Assembly: GCA_963775695.1 (NCBI GenBank)
Contig: CAVZJU010000015.1
Span: forward strand, 1 to 64,000
Length of the DNA stretch: 64,000 nt
Origin: DATBLE01 sp963775695
GTDB taxonomy: Bacteria > Actinomycetota > Thermoleophilia > Gaiellales > Gaiellaceae
Direction: 5' to 3'
The notes beneath the pieces were generated by a model that was not told where the DNA came from, searched no databases, and saw only the letters and a list, made by a program, of their open reading frames with translations. Both the position numbers and the translations under genes were made by a program. Positions 7,250-17,400 of the stretch are shown here, piece by piece. Positions within the stretch are counted from its first letter, which is position 1, and the number at the start of each line of letters is the position of its first letter.

Positions 7250-9606
7250 GCCACGGACGCGTCTGCGCGGCGCCAGGGCGCGCGGCCCGGTGGTTGATCT
7301 GGTGTCGGGCGCTCGGTGACTGGAGGGATCGCACGCTCCACCGGATTGGCCCTCGAGATGTTGATCTCTTGGCCGTGGTGCTGGATCTCGAGCGAACTCC
7401 CGTCCAATAGCGTGTAGACCGCCTGCGTCCTGTTCACGTCGACCTTCAATCGCCTTCCGCGGAAGAGAAGCCTGAACGAGAGATGCTCGAGACGTGAGGG
7501 AAGCCGGGGAGAGAAGGTGAGCCGGCCGTTGTGGTCGCGCATGCCGCCGAATCCGGCGACGGCGGCGATCCAGGCTCCCGCGAGGGCGGCGATGTGGACG
7601 CCGTCTCGTGTGTTGTGCTCGAGGTCGTGCAGGTCCATCAGCGCGGCTTCGCCGAAGTAGTCGTACGCGAGTTCCAGGTGGCCGACCTCGGCGGCGACGA
7701 CGGCCTGCGTGCAGGCCGATAGCGAGGAGTCCCGAACGGTAATGGCTTCGTAGTAGGCGAAATCTCGAGCCTTCTCCTCGTCGGAGAAAGCGTCGCCGCG
7801 CCAGTGCAGGGCGAGAACGAGGTCGGCCTGCTTGACGACCTGCTTGCGGTAGAGATCGAAGTAGGGGACGTGGAGGAGCAGCGGGTAATCCTCGGGCGTC
7901 GTCTGCTCGAAGTCCCAGCGCTGATGGCTGGTGAAGCCTTCGGATTGGGGATGGACGCCGAGCGCCTCGTCCCATGGGACGATCATGTTTTCGGCCGCGT
8001 CTCGCCAGGCGGCTGCTTCCTCGAGGTCGGCGCCGAATGCGGCGGCATGGCGGGGATGGCGAACGACCCCGTCCGCGGCGGCGCGCAGGTTCCGCTGCGC
8101 GACCAGGTTGGTGTAGACGTTGTTGTCGGCGATTGCGCTGTACTCGTCGGGCCCGGTGACCCCGTCGATTCGGAAGAGTCCCTCCGCGTCGTGATGACCG
8201 AGCGAGCGCCAGAGCCGGGCGGTCTCGATCAGTAGTTCGAGGCCGACGTCGCGCTCGAAGTCCTCATCGTCGGTGGCGTGGAGGTATCGAACGACTGCGT
8301 CGGCGATGTCCCCGGCAATATGAAAAGCGGCGGTACCGGCAGGCCAGTAACCCGAACATTCGTGGCCCCGAATGGTTCGCCACGGAAACGCCGCACCCGC
8401 GAGGCCGAGTTGGCGTGCGCGATCTCGCGCGAGATCGAGCGTGGCATGACGCCAGCGAAGCGCGTCACCCGCCGTTCGAGGAGCCGTGTACGTGAGGACC
8501 GGTAGGACGAAGCGCTCGGTGTCCCAGAATGCGTGGCCGTCGTAGCCGGGACCGGTCAGTCCCTTGGCGGCGATTGGACGCTGCTCAGCGCGGGCGCCGG
8601 CTTGCAGCGTGTGGAAGAGCGCGAATCGAACGGCCTGCTGCAGCTCGAGGTCGCCGTCCAACTCGACGTCCGCGCATTCCCAGAACCTGTCGAGGTAGGC
8701 GCGCTGCTCGTCGAACAGGCCGTCCCATCCTGTGTGACGGGCGGCGGTGAGCGACGCGACGACCTCGTCACGGAGAGCGGGCTCCGAGCGTCGGCTCGAC
8801 CAACCGTAGGCGATGAACTTGACCATCCGGAGCCGCGCCCCGTCTGCGAGTTCTGTGGCCACCGTGAGGCGGCCGACGTCCGGTCCGCTTTCCGCCGCCG
8901 ACTCGGTGCCGTCCGGGCCCTCGACGACGTGGTCCATCCCGGCCGCCACGCGGAGACCGCTGCGCCGTGTGGAGTGCACCAGCACGGCACGCGCTTTGCG
9001 GTCGAAGAAGCTCTCCGAGACGAGCGACGCTTCGAGGGCGGTGGCCGCGCGGGGATCGGCCGCAGCTGGCAGCCCCGACTCGTTTGCCACGAGCTCCGAC
9101 TGGACGACGATGCGAACCCGCTGACCGAGCGGCTCGACCTCGTACAGGATCGCCGCCGCCGAGCGGTGAACGAACGAGACGAGGCGAGTCGATCGAATTC
9201 GCACCACAGCGCCGGCCGGCGATTCCCATTCGGCACGCCGCTCGAGGGTTCCAGCCCGGAAGTCGAGCACACGCTCGTGGGCCAGCAGACGCCCATAGCG
9301 GACGTCGAGCGGCTCGTCGTCGACGAGCAGCCGGATGATCTTCCCGTTGGTGACGTTCACGATCGTCTGGCCTGACTCGGGGTAGCCGTAGCCGGCTTCC
9401 GCATAGGGCAACGGCCGAAGCTCGTAGAACGAGTTGAGATAGCTGCCCGGTAGGGCGAACGGTTCGCCTTCGTCCAGGTTCGCGCGCAACCCGATGTGCC
9501 CGTTGGCAAGTGCGAACACCGACTCAGTCTGCGCAAGCACCTCGAGATCGAGGTGCGTCTCGCGCACGGCCCACGCCTCGACCGTGAACGCCGGGTGGGT
9601 GATCAT
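7246..9606 (-). CDS. Glycoside hydrolase family 65 disaccharide phosphorylase (maltose/trehalose/kojibiose type)
   Basis: The 786 residues match the GH65 length. Family features run in order: an N-terminal beta-sandwich (TESVFALANGHIGLRANLDE), the helical linker, and the (alpha/alpha)6 barrel with FWDTERFVLPVLTY and GAAFPWRTIRGHECSGYW. DGVTGPDEYS follows, with the general-acid Glu near residue 485, and then the phosphate-binding loop region SLSACTQAVVAAEVG. It would split an alpha-glucosidic disaccharide with phosphate to glucose plus beta-glucose 1-phosphate. The next upstream gene, a beta-phosphoglucomutase-like HAD enzyme, overlaps it by 4 bases and would convert that product to glucose 6-phosphate. 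The exact disaccharide cannot be told from sequence. Confidence 0.9.
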   Translation of the reverse strand: MITHPAFTVEAWAVRETHLDLEVLAQTESVFALANGHIGLRANLDEGEPFALPGSYLNSFYELRPLPYAEAGYGYPESGQTIVNVTNGKIIRLLVDDEPLDVRYGRLLAHERVLDFRAGTLERRAEWESPAGAVVRIRSTRLVSFVHRSAAAILYEVEPLGQRVRIVVQSELVANESGLPAAADPRAATALEASLVSESFFDRKARAVLVHSTRRSGLRVAAGMDHVVEGPDGTESAAESGPDVGRLTVATELADGARLRMVKFIAYGWSSRRSEPALRDEVVASLTAARHTGWDGLFDEQRAYLDRFWECADVELDGDLELQQAVRFALFHTLQAGARAEQRPIAAKGLTGPGYDGHAFWDTERFVLPVLTYTAPRTAGDALRWRHATLDLARDRARQLGLAGAAFPWRTIRGHECSGYWPAGTAAFHIAGDIADAVVRYLHATDDEDFERDVGLELLIETARLWRSLGHHDAEGLFRIDGVTGPDEYSAIADNNVYTNLVAQRNLRAAADGVVRHPRHAAAFGADLEEAAAWRDAAENMIVPWDEALGVHPQSEGFTSHQRWDFEQTTPEDYPLLLHVPYFDLYRKQVVKQADLVLALHWRGDAFSDEEKARDFAYYEAITVRDSSLSACTQAVVAAEVGHLELAYDYFGEAALMDLHDLEHNTRDGVHIAALAGAWIAAVAGFGGMRDHNGRLTFSPRLPSRLEHLSFRLLFRGRRLKVDVNRTQAVYTLLDGSSLEIQHHGQEINISRANPVERAIPPVTERPTPDQPPGRAPWRRADASVA

Positions 9607-10388
9607 CGCGGGGCGAGGAGCTCGGCGAGGTCGGAAACGACGAGATCGGCGCCGTGCTCGCGCAGCGCGTCCGCTTGCCCGGTTCGATCGACTCCGACCA
9701 CAAACCCGAACCGCCCCGCTCGCCCTGCCTCCACCCCTGCGAGCGCGTCCTCGAACACCGCTCCCCGCGACGGCTGCACCCCGAGCCGACGTGCAGCGGC
9801 AAGGAAAGTGTCCGGTGCCGGCTTGCCCTTCAAATGCTCACGCGCGGCAACGAGGCCGTCGATCCGGACCTCGAACAGATCCTCGATTCCCGCCGCGACC
9901 AACACGTCCCGGCAATTCGCGCTCGACGAGACCACCGCCCGGTGCAGTCCCGCGTGGCCGACCGCCTCGATGTAACGCACCGAGCCATCGTAGGCCGCGA
10001 CGCCGGAGCGGTGGATCAACCTCAGGACGAGTTCGTTCTTACGGTTCCCCAGGCCGGCCACCGACTCGCTCGTCGGCGGGTCGCTCCGCTCACCATCGGG
10101 CAGTGCGATTCCACGCGAGGCGAGGAACGAACGAACTCCGTCGAGCCGTGGCCTGCCGTCGACGAACTCGTCGTAGTCCTCCACTTCATCGAAGGGGACG
10201 AACGGCTCACCCGTCCGTGCGGACCGCGCGCGCAGGAACTCATCGAACATCGCCTTCCACGCTTCGGCGTGCACCGTCGCCGTCTGCGTGAGCACGCCAT
10301 CAAGATCGAACAGGCAGGCGTCGATCTCGCTTGGCAGTCCTAGCATCGACAGATGGGAGTCGCGAGCAGCAGCTGCACCAGAGGCCAT
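9603..10388 (-). CDS. Beta-phosphoglucomutase-like HAD hydrolase
   Basis: A HAD-superfamily protein with the nucleophile motif FDLDGVLTQTATVHAEAWK (Asp near 27), the cap region, VSSSANC (motif II), KGKPAPDTFL (motif III Lys) and VFEDALAGVEAG (motif IV). DxDG with this cap is typical of beta-phosphoglucomutase. A nearer start, MLGLPSEIDACLF at 10346, fits the usual N-terminus better, but neither start has a clear ribosome-binding site. The stop overlaps the GH65 start (ATGA), so the two make a two-gene operon for phosphorolytic disaccharide use. Confidence 0.85.
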   Translation of the reverse strand: MASGAAAARDSHLSMLGLPSEIDACLFDLDGVLTQTATVHAEAWKAMFDEFLRARSARTGEPFVPFDEVEDYDEFVDGRPRLDGVRSFLASRGIALPDGERSDPPTSESVAGLGNRKNELVLRLIHRSGVAAYDGSVRYIEAVGHAGLHRAVVSSSANCRDVLVAAGIEDLFEVRIDGLVAAREHLKGKPAPDTFLAAARRLGVQPSRGAVFEDALAGVEAGRAGRFGFVVGVDRTGQADALREHGADLVVSDLAELLAPR

Positions 10389-10535
10389 GTCCTAACAGTG
10401 TCCGAATTGCCCAAACGTGGAGGCGTAGCCTTGGCTTCCGCGGTCGAGCGAGGTGACTGGCCCACACGCCGGCGCACGCCTTGACGCGAGACGCGCAGTC
10501 CCGTGTCTTGCAGACGTTCTGCGGCAGAAGCCACG

Positions 10536-10579
10536 CACCTTCCCAGACCGCTGCGCAAGTTCGAATCTTTGCCGGGGCA
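10536..10579 (+). repeat. tRNA 3'-end-like direct repeat, copy 2
   Basis: This copy aligns with 6372-6416 over its whole length with only a few differences, sharing CTGCGCAAGTTCGA and GCCGGGG. The T-arm-like stem-loop is GCAAG-TTCGAAT-CTTTGC with one bulge. No complete tRNA cloverleaf can be built around it. Together the two copies bracket the SDR remnant, the GH65 gene and the HAD gene. Confidence 0.5.
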
Positions 10580-10584
10580 CTCGG

Positions 10585-10791
10585 CTACAGCCGGTCGAGG
10601 TCGTGCCTGTGCTCCTCGCGCCACTGGGCCTGATAGCGCTCGGCCTCCTCGAACTCATCCTCGGTTCGGCGTCGCTCGGCGTCGGTCTCCGTAGCCTGTC
10701 GCTCGCCGGCGCTCGACCGGCGTCGGACGGCCACGAATCCAACGACAAGGAGCGGGACGGCGACGGCGACGAAGACGATGACCGGCAGCAC
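10585..10791 (-). CDS. Small single-span membrane protein
   Basis: A 68-residue frame with an N-terminal membrane segment (LPVIVFVAVAVPLLVVGFVAV), then a charged Arg/Glu-rich helix (RRRTEDEFEEAERYQAQWRE). The hydrophobic-then-charged layout and typical codon use suggest a real gene, but no family is recognised. The GTG start lies at 10791. It is transcribed toward the tRNA-like repeat. Confidence 0.5.
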   Translation of the reverse strand: MLPVIVFVAVAVPLLVVGFVAVRRRSSAGERQATETDAERRRTEDEFEEAERYQAQWREEHRHDLDRL

Positions 10792-10904
10792 GTCCTCACC
10801 CTACTTGGGGCGCGTGGCGGTTGACGCCGGCACGAAAGCAGGAGACACTCGGAGTGCCGCACACCGGCACAACGGCGCGCGGGAATCGACGGAAGGGGAG
10901 AGGG

Positions 10905-11867
10905 ATGAGACGGAAGCGGATGCTCTTCGCAGGGGTCGCCGCGGTTGTCGCGTGCTTCGTCGTCGTCGGATCGGCCGGAGGGCGCACAGCCAAGTCTCGG
11001 CTCACCGTCGACCTCAGTCCACTGATCGGCACGTCGGTCAACGGCGTCCAGAAGGTCACCTACGGCGGCAAGATCGGGCTCCATCTCGACGTGACCAACC
11101 CGGGCCCCTCGACGGTGAACCACGTCGTCATCACCGTCACAGCCGACACCGCGACGTTCTCCGACGCCAGCCGTCCGGAGTGCGCGGTCGATCCCGCGGA
11201 TGCGAAGCGCATGGTCTGCAAGGTCAAGCAGATGAAGGCCGGCAGCCCGACGTTCTCCGTCGATCTCCGCTTCAACGCCCCGTCGAGCGGCTCGGCGGTC
11301 GTCTCGACGCCGACGGCGACCGTCGACGCCAAGTCGCAGGGCAACCCGGGGAACAACGGGACCGGAACGACGACCGGCGATCCGGTGACGACCGTCTTGA
11401 TCTCGTCGATGGGCGGCACGCTCTTCGACAGTTACCTGCGGGGGACGGAGAACGCCGCGACCTCGGCGACGCTGCCGCAGCACAGCCAGTTCGTCATGCC
11501 CACTTCCCTGCTGGGCGGGCTCTACGGCGTCGAGACGTCGGTCGAGGAACAGAACGTCGGGCTGGGGTGCGCGCACTGTCCCGTGTACTCGACGGTGCTC
11601 GGCATTCCGGCATCGCTGCTCGGGCCTTCCTCGCCCTTCTCATCGTCGAACTTCTTCACGTTCACGGTCAGGCTCGAGCCGTCTGGAGTGCCGGCCCACT
11701 ACTACCCGACAGGCCTGTACCACGACGGCATGAAGATCCCGATGTGCAGCTACTCGCAGCTTGGCCCGGGCACGCACATCTGTCTGACCTCGTTCTCGGG
11801 CGACAAGTACATCGGCTTCACCGCAACCGGTAAGGCCGACCAGAACGGTCGCATCGGCTTCGGGTAG
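10905..11867 (+). CDS. Secreted protein with a DUF11/CARDB-like domain
   Basis: The 320-residue protein starts at an ATG preceded by a purine-rich ribosome-binding site (GGAAGGGGAGAGGG). Its signal peptide (MRRKRMLFAGVAAVVACFVV) is followed by a beta-sandwich-like region (GLHLDVTNPGPSTVNHVVIT) of the kind found in DUF11/CARDB adhesion-type domains. The C-terminal half has two cysteine-bearing patches (GCAHCPVYS and SQLGPGTHICLTSF). Function unknown, probably extracellular. A diverged copy follows directly in tandem. Both end in KADQNGRIGFG-type sequence. Confidence 0.75.
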   Translation: MRRKRMLFAGVAAVVACFVVVGSAGGRTAKSRLTVDLSPLIGTSVNGVQKVTYGGKIGLHLDVTNPGPSTVNHVVITVTADTATFSDASRPECAVDPADAKRMVCKVKQMKAGSPTFSVDLRFNAPSSGSAVVSTPTATVDAKSQGNPGNNGTGTTTGDPVTTVLISSMGGTLFDSYLRGTENAATSATLPQHSQFVMPTSLLGGLYGVETSVEEQNVGLGCAHCPVYSTVLGIPASLLGPSSPFSSSNFFTFTVRLEPSGVPAHYYPTGLYHDGMKIPMCSYSQLGPGTHICLTSFSGDKYIGFTATGKADQNGRIGFG

Positions 11868-11963
11868 TAGATCCCGGTTGACGCCGGGATCGAGGAAAGA
11901 AGATACTCTGCGGCGCGCGGGCCGGCGGTCGGCCTGCGTAACCGGGAGGAAGGTGGGAGAGAG

Positions 11964-12929
11964 ATGAGTGGGAAGGCGCACGCTCCTGGCGGCAGGTGTC
12001 GCCCTGTTCACGTTCTGCATTGCGGTCGGGTCGGCGGGTGGACGGTCGACCGAAACGAGTGCGAGCGTGGATCTCGGCCCGCTGATCGGCACGAACTCCA
12101 ACGACGTCCAGCAGGTGACCTTCGGCGGAAAGATCGGATTCCACCTCGACGTCAGGAATACCGGGACGTCGACCTTCAACCATCTCGTCATCGTCGTCGA
12201 CAGCGACCTCGCCACCTTCTCGGATGCGAGCCAGTCCGAATGCGCCAAGGACCCGAAGGACGCCACACGCATGGTCTGCAAGCTCGTGCAGATGAAGGGA
12301 GGCGCGCCGAAATTCTCCGTCGACCTTCGCTTCAACGCCCCGAGCAGCGGCTCGACCGTCGTCAGCACGCCCTCGCTGACCGTGGACGCGCAGACCAACG
12401 GCAGACCCCGGGAACAACGGGACGCAGACGGTCACCGGTATGCCGGTGACGACCGCACTCCTTCCGTCGGACGGGAACTCGTTGCGTGAAGACGTTCGCG
12501 AAGGAGAAGGAGGCCGTCGCGACTTCGGCGGTCCTCCCGCAGCACAGCCAGTTCAAGATGCCGAACACGCTGCTCGGCGGCCATACGGCGTCGAGACGTC
12601 TGTGCAGGAGACGACCGCGAGCGCCGCTGTGCAACAAGTGCCCGGTGTACGTCACCATCCTCGACATCCCCGCCTCCCTCGTCGCGAGAACTCGCCGTTC
12701 TCGCCGGACGAACCCGTTCACGTTCACGGTCACACTGCTGCCGAGCGGTGAGCCCAACGGCTACAAGCCGACCGGCCTTTACCACGACGACGACCTGGTC
12801 CCGATGTGCGCGACGTCGGATTTGGGCGCGACCACCCATATCTGTCTGACCGGGTTCCAGGTCAGCAACAAGAACGGCATCGTTGCCACCGGCAGGGCCG
12901 ACCAGAACGGTCGCATCGGGTTCGGCTAG
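11964..12929 (+). pseudogene. Tandem paralogue of the preceding secreted protein, multiply frameshifted
   Basis: It repeats the layout of the gene before it: signal peptide, FHLDVRNTGTSTFNHLVIVV, PSSGSTVVSTPS, LPQHSQFKMPNTLLGG, NKCPVYVTILDIPASL and GRADQNGRIGFG. The reading frame changes near 12405, 12480, 12580, 12628, 12685 and 12710, and possibly at the start, where ATG 11964 and GTG 11968 lie in different frames. Several of the shifts compensate one another over short distances. The amino-acid similarity survives in every segment, so this is either a recently inactivated copy or a poorly sequenced one. An IS110-family element lies immediately downstream. Confidence 0.7.
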
Positions 12930-14410
12930 ACCCTATGGCGGCTGAGTAGCCGCGAGCGCTTGAAGGCCGGATCCTCCGGTTTGCAGATCGGGGGTTTGTC
13001 TGGCCGGAGACTGGCTCCGGCTGATCCCATGCAACGGAAGGAGGGTCCGGCCGTGACCGTAACGATGAGCTACGTGGGCCTGGATGTCCACGCCCGTTCG
13101 ACCCATGCTGCCGCGATCGACGTCGCGAGCGGAGAGCTGCGTAGTGCGCGCCTCGGCGGCGGCAGCGACGAGGTGATTGGTTGGTTGCAGGCGCTGCCGC
13201 AACCATTCAAGGGCTGCTACGAGGCCGGCCCGACCGGCTTTGCGCTCTACCGCGCCGCGGAGGCGGCGGGGCTGCCGCTGCAGGTGGTTGCGCCGTCCAA
13301 GACGCCGCGTGCTCCCGGCGATCGGATCAAGAGCGACCGCAAGGACGCCGAGTTGTTGGCGCGGCTGTTGCTGGCCGGGCAGCTGAAGGCGGTCGCGGTG
13401 CCGTCGCCGCCGTTCGAGGCGGCCCGGCATCTCGCCCGCGCGCGTGAGCAGGTGCGCGGCGATCTGATGCTCTGCCGTCACCGTGTCTCGAAGCTGCTCT
13501 TGCTCCACGGCCGCGTCTACGAGGGCAGCGCCTGGACGAAGACGCACCGCCGCTGGCTCGAGCAGCAGCGGTTCGAGCAGCCGGCGACCGAGCTCGCCTA
13601 CCTGGACACGCTCGCCGCCGTCGACGGCCTCGTCGCCCGCAAGACCGCGCTCGACGAGCGGCTCTCCCGGCTCGCGCGCGAGGGCGACTGGTGGCCGACC
13701 GTCGGCCGTCTGCGCTGCTTCCGCGGCATCGACACGCTCTCGGCGTTCGTGCTCTGCCTCGAGATCGGCGACTGGACGCGCTTCCCCCGCCCGGCCAAGC
13801 TGGCCAGCTGGCTCGGGCTCGTGCCCTCGCTTGACCAGTCCGGCGAGAGCCGCCGCCAAGGCGCGATCACCAAGACCGGCTCCGGCTACGCACGCCGGCT
13901 ACTGGTCGAGGCCGCCTGGCACTACCTGCCCAGGCCGAGCGTCGGCCCCGCGCTCGCCGAGCGCCGAGCCGGCCAACCCGACCACGTCATCCAGGTCGCC
14001 CTGCGCGCACAGCGACGGCTGCACCGCCTCTACGGCCGCCTCCGTGCGCGTGGCAAGCCCGGCAACGTCACCACCGTCGCCGTCGCTCGCGAGCTCGCCT
14101 GTTTCCTCTGGGCCGCAGCCGTGGCCGAGTAAACCCAGACCACAGCCGCCTGCTCGGGCGGGCGCCGGGCCACACGCTGCCGGCACGCGCGACTGAACTA
14201 TGGGCAACCCGCACACGGCCACGCCCGTTCCTAGACAGCGCACGCCGGCGACCCAAGCAGGGCAATGGGGTAGCCAACCCCCGCATCATCAGACTGACCG
14301 CAAGCGACGTCGTCGCAGCGCCCGAGGGCCACCCAAGAAGGCCTCCTCACTCTGTCAAACGACTGGGCGAGGCCGACCAGAACGGCCTTGACAAACGGCT
14401 TCGGCTCAGT
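12930..14410 (+). mobile_element. IS110-family insertion sequence, ends approximate
   Basis: A single IS110-type transposase with about 120 bases of leader and up to 280 bases of trailing non-coding DNA. IS110 elements lack ordinary terminal inverted repeats, so the ends cannot be fixed by eye. A 15-base word, GGCCGACCAGAACGG, occurs at 12896-12910, in the end of the disrupted secreted-protein gene, and again at 14371-14385. It may mark the target or be chance. The 283 bases from 14133 to 14415 hold no gene. Confidence 0.65.
13053..14132 (+). CDS. IS110-family transposase
   Basis: The 359-residue DEDD-type transposase opens with VGLDVHARSTHAAAIDV (first catalytic Asp). The YEAGPTGFALYR segment and PSKTPRAPGDRIKSDRKDAELLAR, with the later catalytic Asp pair, follow. 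The C-terminal Transposase_20 domain reads FRGIDTLSAFVLCLEIGDW, LASWLGLVPSLDQSGES and GAITKTGSGYARRLLVEAAW, including the conserved Ser. The GTG start follows a GGAAGGAGG ribosome-binding site. It appears intact and full length. IS110 enzymes act with structured RNA from the element ends; no such RNA can be assigned by eye here. Confidence 0.9.
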   Translation: MTVTMSYVGLDVHARSTHAAAIDVASGELRSARLGGGSDEVIGWLQALPQPFKGCYEAGPTGFALYRAAEAAGLPLQVVAPSKTPRAPGDRIKSDRKDAELLARLLLAGQLKAVAVPSPPFEAARHLARAREQVRGDLMLCRHRVSKLLLLHGRVYEGSAWTKTHRRWLEQQRFEQPATELAYLDTLAAVDGLVARKTALDERLSRLAREGDWWPTVGRLRCFRGIDTLSAFVLCLEIGDWTRFPRPAKLASWLGLVPSLDQSGESRRQGAITKTGSGYARRLLVEAAWHYLPRPSVGPALAERRAGQPDHVIQVALRAQRRLHRLYGRLRARGKPGNVTTVAVARELACFLWAAAVAE

Positions 14411-14415
14411 TCGGA

Positions 14416-17400
14416 CTACGAGACTGGACGAGCCGGCGCCGCCTCGGCGGCGAGCTCGTCCAGCCGGTCGACCATCACCCGGCTGCCCTTGCGCTCGGCC
14501 ATTGCCCGTGCCTCGCCGATCAGCGCCCGCGCCTCCTCCTCGCGCCCCGCGAGCAGGAGGATGCGGGCGAGGTCGGTGATCGCCGCAACCTTGGTGACGA
14601 CGCCGTCGGTCGGGGCGAGCAGCTCGACGGCTTCCCTGGCCAACGCCTCCGCCTCGGCGAGCGACCCCCGCTGTGCCAGGATCTTCGCCCTCGTCGTCCT
14701 CCAGAGCGATTGCGCGTCGATGTCGCTCTCGTCGGCGAGTTCCTCGGTGGCGAGCGCCGCGTCCTCTGCCTCCTCGAACCGACCGGCGTCGACCAGTGCC
14801 TCGGCCAGCAAGCCCGCGACCGAGGAGAGGAGGTAGCGCTCACCGAGCGCGGCGAGATGGTCGTAGCCGCGCCGTAGCTCGCGTTCCGCAGCCTCCGGGT
14901 CGCCGGCGAGCAGCTCGACGTGGGCAGAGCTAAGGCTGAGCGTGGAGGCGTCGACGTGCAGTCCGAGCTCCTCGAACATCGCTCGTGCGCGCGTGTACAG
15001 CTCCCGGGCGCCCTCGAACTCGTACTGCATCGCCTCCAGCTGCGCCAGGACGCAGAGCATTGCCGCCTCTGCCTGACGGTCGCCGCTCACGCGCTCCGCG
15101 ATCTCCTTGCACCGGCGGATGCCTTCGTCGACCGGCGTCGGCCCGTAGACGACCGTCAGCGCGTACTGCGTCGAGGCGCGCCGCTCTTGCCTGACGTCTC
15201 CCGCTCGCCTCGCGCACTCGATCGCCTGCTCGAGTGACCGGGCGGTTTCCTCGAGCCGAAAAGCCTGGCCGTGCATCCACGCGAGGAGCCGCCAGGCCCG
15301 CGCGAGGCCGACGTCGTCGCCGGCGCGCCTGCAGAGCTCGATCGCGTCCTCGGCCGCCTTGGTCGCCGCCGCCTCCCAGCCCGCCGAGTCGCCCGAGAGC
15401 AACACGACCAGCATGCGCACGAGCTCGGAATTGGCGGCGAGCGTCCGCTCGTTCGCGACCTCGGCTGTCGCGACCGCGTCCTGGAGCAGGCTCTCGGCGT
15501 GGGCGAAATCGCCGACCTGGAGCAGCGCCTCACCCAGCTCGGGAAAGAGCGCGAGCCGCCGTGGATCGAGCGGCTCCAGCAGCGCCGTGGCCCGCTCGAG
15601 CAGGTTCGCGGCGGCCGCCATGTCGCCGCGCTCGAACGCGCGGCGCCCGGTCGCCGCGAGCTTGGTCGCGGCACGGTCGCCGATCGTACGCGCGTGGTCG
15701 TCGATCGGGCCCAGCTGGAACAGGTAGCGGAAGGCCTGCTCGAGGTGGTAGCCGAGGATCTCCTCGTACTCGGTCTCCCGTTGCCGGTCACGGTTGACCT
15801 GCTCGGCCCAGTTCGCGAACCGCTCGTGCAGGTTGGCGCGCGTCCGCTTGAGCACGCGGTTGTACGCAGCGTCGCGGATCAGGATGTGCTCGAAACGGAA
15901 GTCGTCCGCCGAGGTCGGCCGGTCGGGCCGGATGAGCTGCTTCTGGGTGAGCGTCGTCAGGTGCGAGTTCACTTCGGGGCGAACGGCGTCGACCACGAGC
16001 TCGTTCAGGGCCGGGCGCATGAAGTTCAGCCCGATCACCGACGCAGGCTCGATCACGGCGCGCTGGTCGTCGCCCAGCAATTCCAGTCGCTCGGTCAGAA
16101 GCGCCTCGATCGACCCGGGCAGGGCGAGCCCTTCGGACAGGTCGCTCGTCGCCCGCCACCCGTCCTCGTCCAGAACGAGGAGCTGCTCGTCGACGAGCAT
16201 CGAGACGAGCTGCTCGACGAAGAGGGGGTTGCCCTCGGCTGCCTCTACGATCCGCCTGCGAACTGCGTCCGGCACGGCCACCGTCCCGAGGACGTGCTCG
16301 ATCACCCGGCTGGCGTCCTCGTCGCCGAGCGGCGCCAGCTCGACGGTCGCATCTGACACCTCGCGCCAGTCGCGCCGCTCGAGGAGATCCGGCCGGGTCG
16401 CGCACAGGAGGAGCAGCGGTGCGCCATCGATGGTCGTCCGGAGGTGCGCGATCAGGTCGAGCAGCGTCGCCTCGGCCCAGTGGATGTCGTCGAAGCGGAG
16501 CGCGAGCGGCCGCTCCGAGGCGATGCTCTCCAGCAGCTTCCGCACGCCCCAGAAGAGCTCCGGGACCGGGAAGTCGCCGTCGTCCAGACCGACCGCAGCT
16601 GCGACCCGCTCGGTCACCGCGGCATCGCCGCCCAGGCTCGCGATCTTCCGGCGCGCGACGTCCGGCGCGTCCTCGTCCACGATCGTGGCCGCCTCGCGGA
16701 CGATCTCGACCAGCGGCCAGAACGTGATGCCGCGCCCGTACGGGAGGCACCGTCCGCGGAGGGTGGTCGCGGTCGGGGCGATCTGGTCGAAGAACTCCTC
16801 GATCAGACGCGACTTGCCGACGCCCGCCTGCGCGACGACCGTGACGATCCGGCAGGTGCCGGCGGCGACCGCGGCGTCGAACTCGGCGACGAGAGTGGCC
16901 AGCTCCGCCTCGCGTCCGACCAGGGGCAGCTGCCGCCGCGGCACGGTGCCGACCTCCTCGACCGCAAGCAGCCGGTAGGCGGGGACCCGCTCGGCCTTGC
17001 CTTTCAGCTCGAGCGGTTCCACAGCCTCGACCTGGACGCTGTTGCGGACGAGCCGGTACGTCGGCTCGCCGACGAGCACCTCGTTCTCGGTCGCCGCCTG
17101 CTCGAGTCGGGCGGCGACGTTGACCGTGTCCCCGACCACCAGCCGCTGGTCGGCTGTCGGGTCGCCGGCCACGACCTCGCCCGTGTTCACGCCGGTCCGG
17201 TTCGCGAGCGTGACGCCCCAGCGGGTCTCGAGCTCGTCGTTCAGGACGGCGAGCCGCCGCTTCATCTCGGCCGCCGCCCGCACGGCGCGGAGTGCGTCGT
17301 CCTCGCGGGTCCTCGGCATCCCGAAGACGGCCATTACGGCGTCGCCGATGTACTTCTCGACCCGGCCGCCGTGCTCCTCGAGCGCGCCACGCATCTCCTC

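Noticed and set aside
10340..10624. Protein-coding frame reading CPGKDSNLRS on the minus strand
   Set aside because: That peptide is what results from translating the complement of a tRNA 3' end, so it is an artefact of the tRNA-like repeat.
13053..14132. Part of a larger prophage or integrative element
   Set aside because: No integrase, phage structural or conjugation genes are seen. A stand-alone IS110 element explains the transposase.
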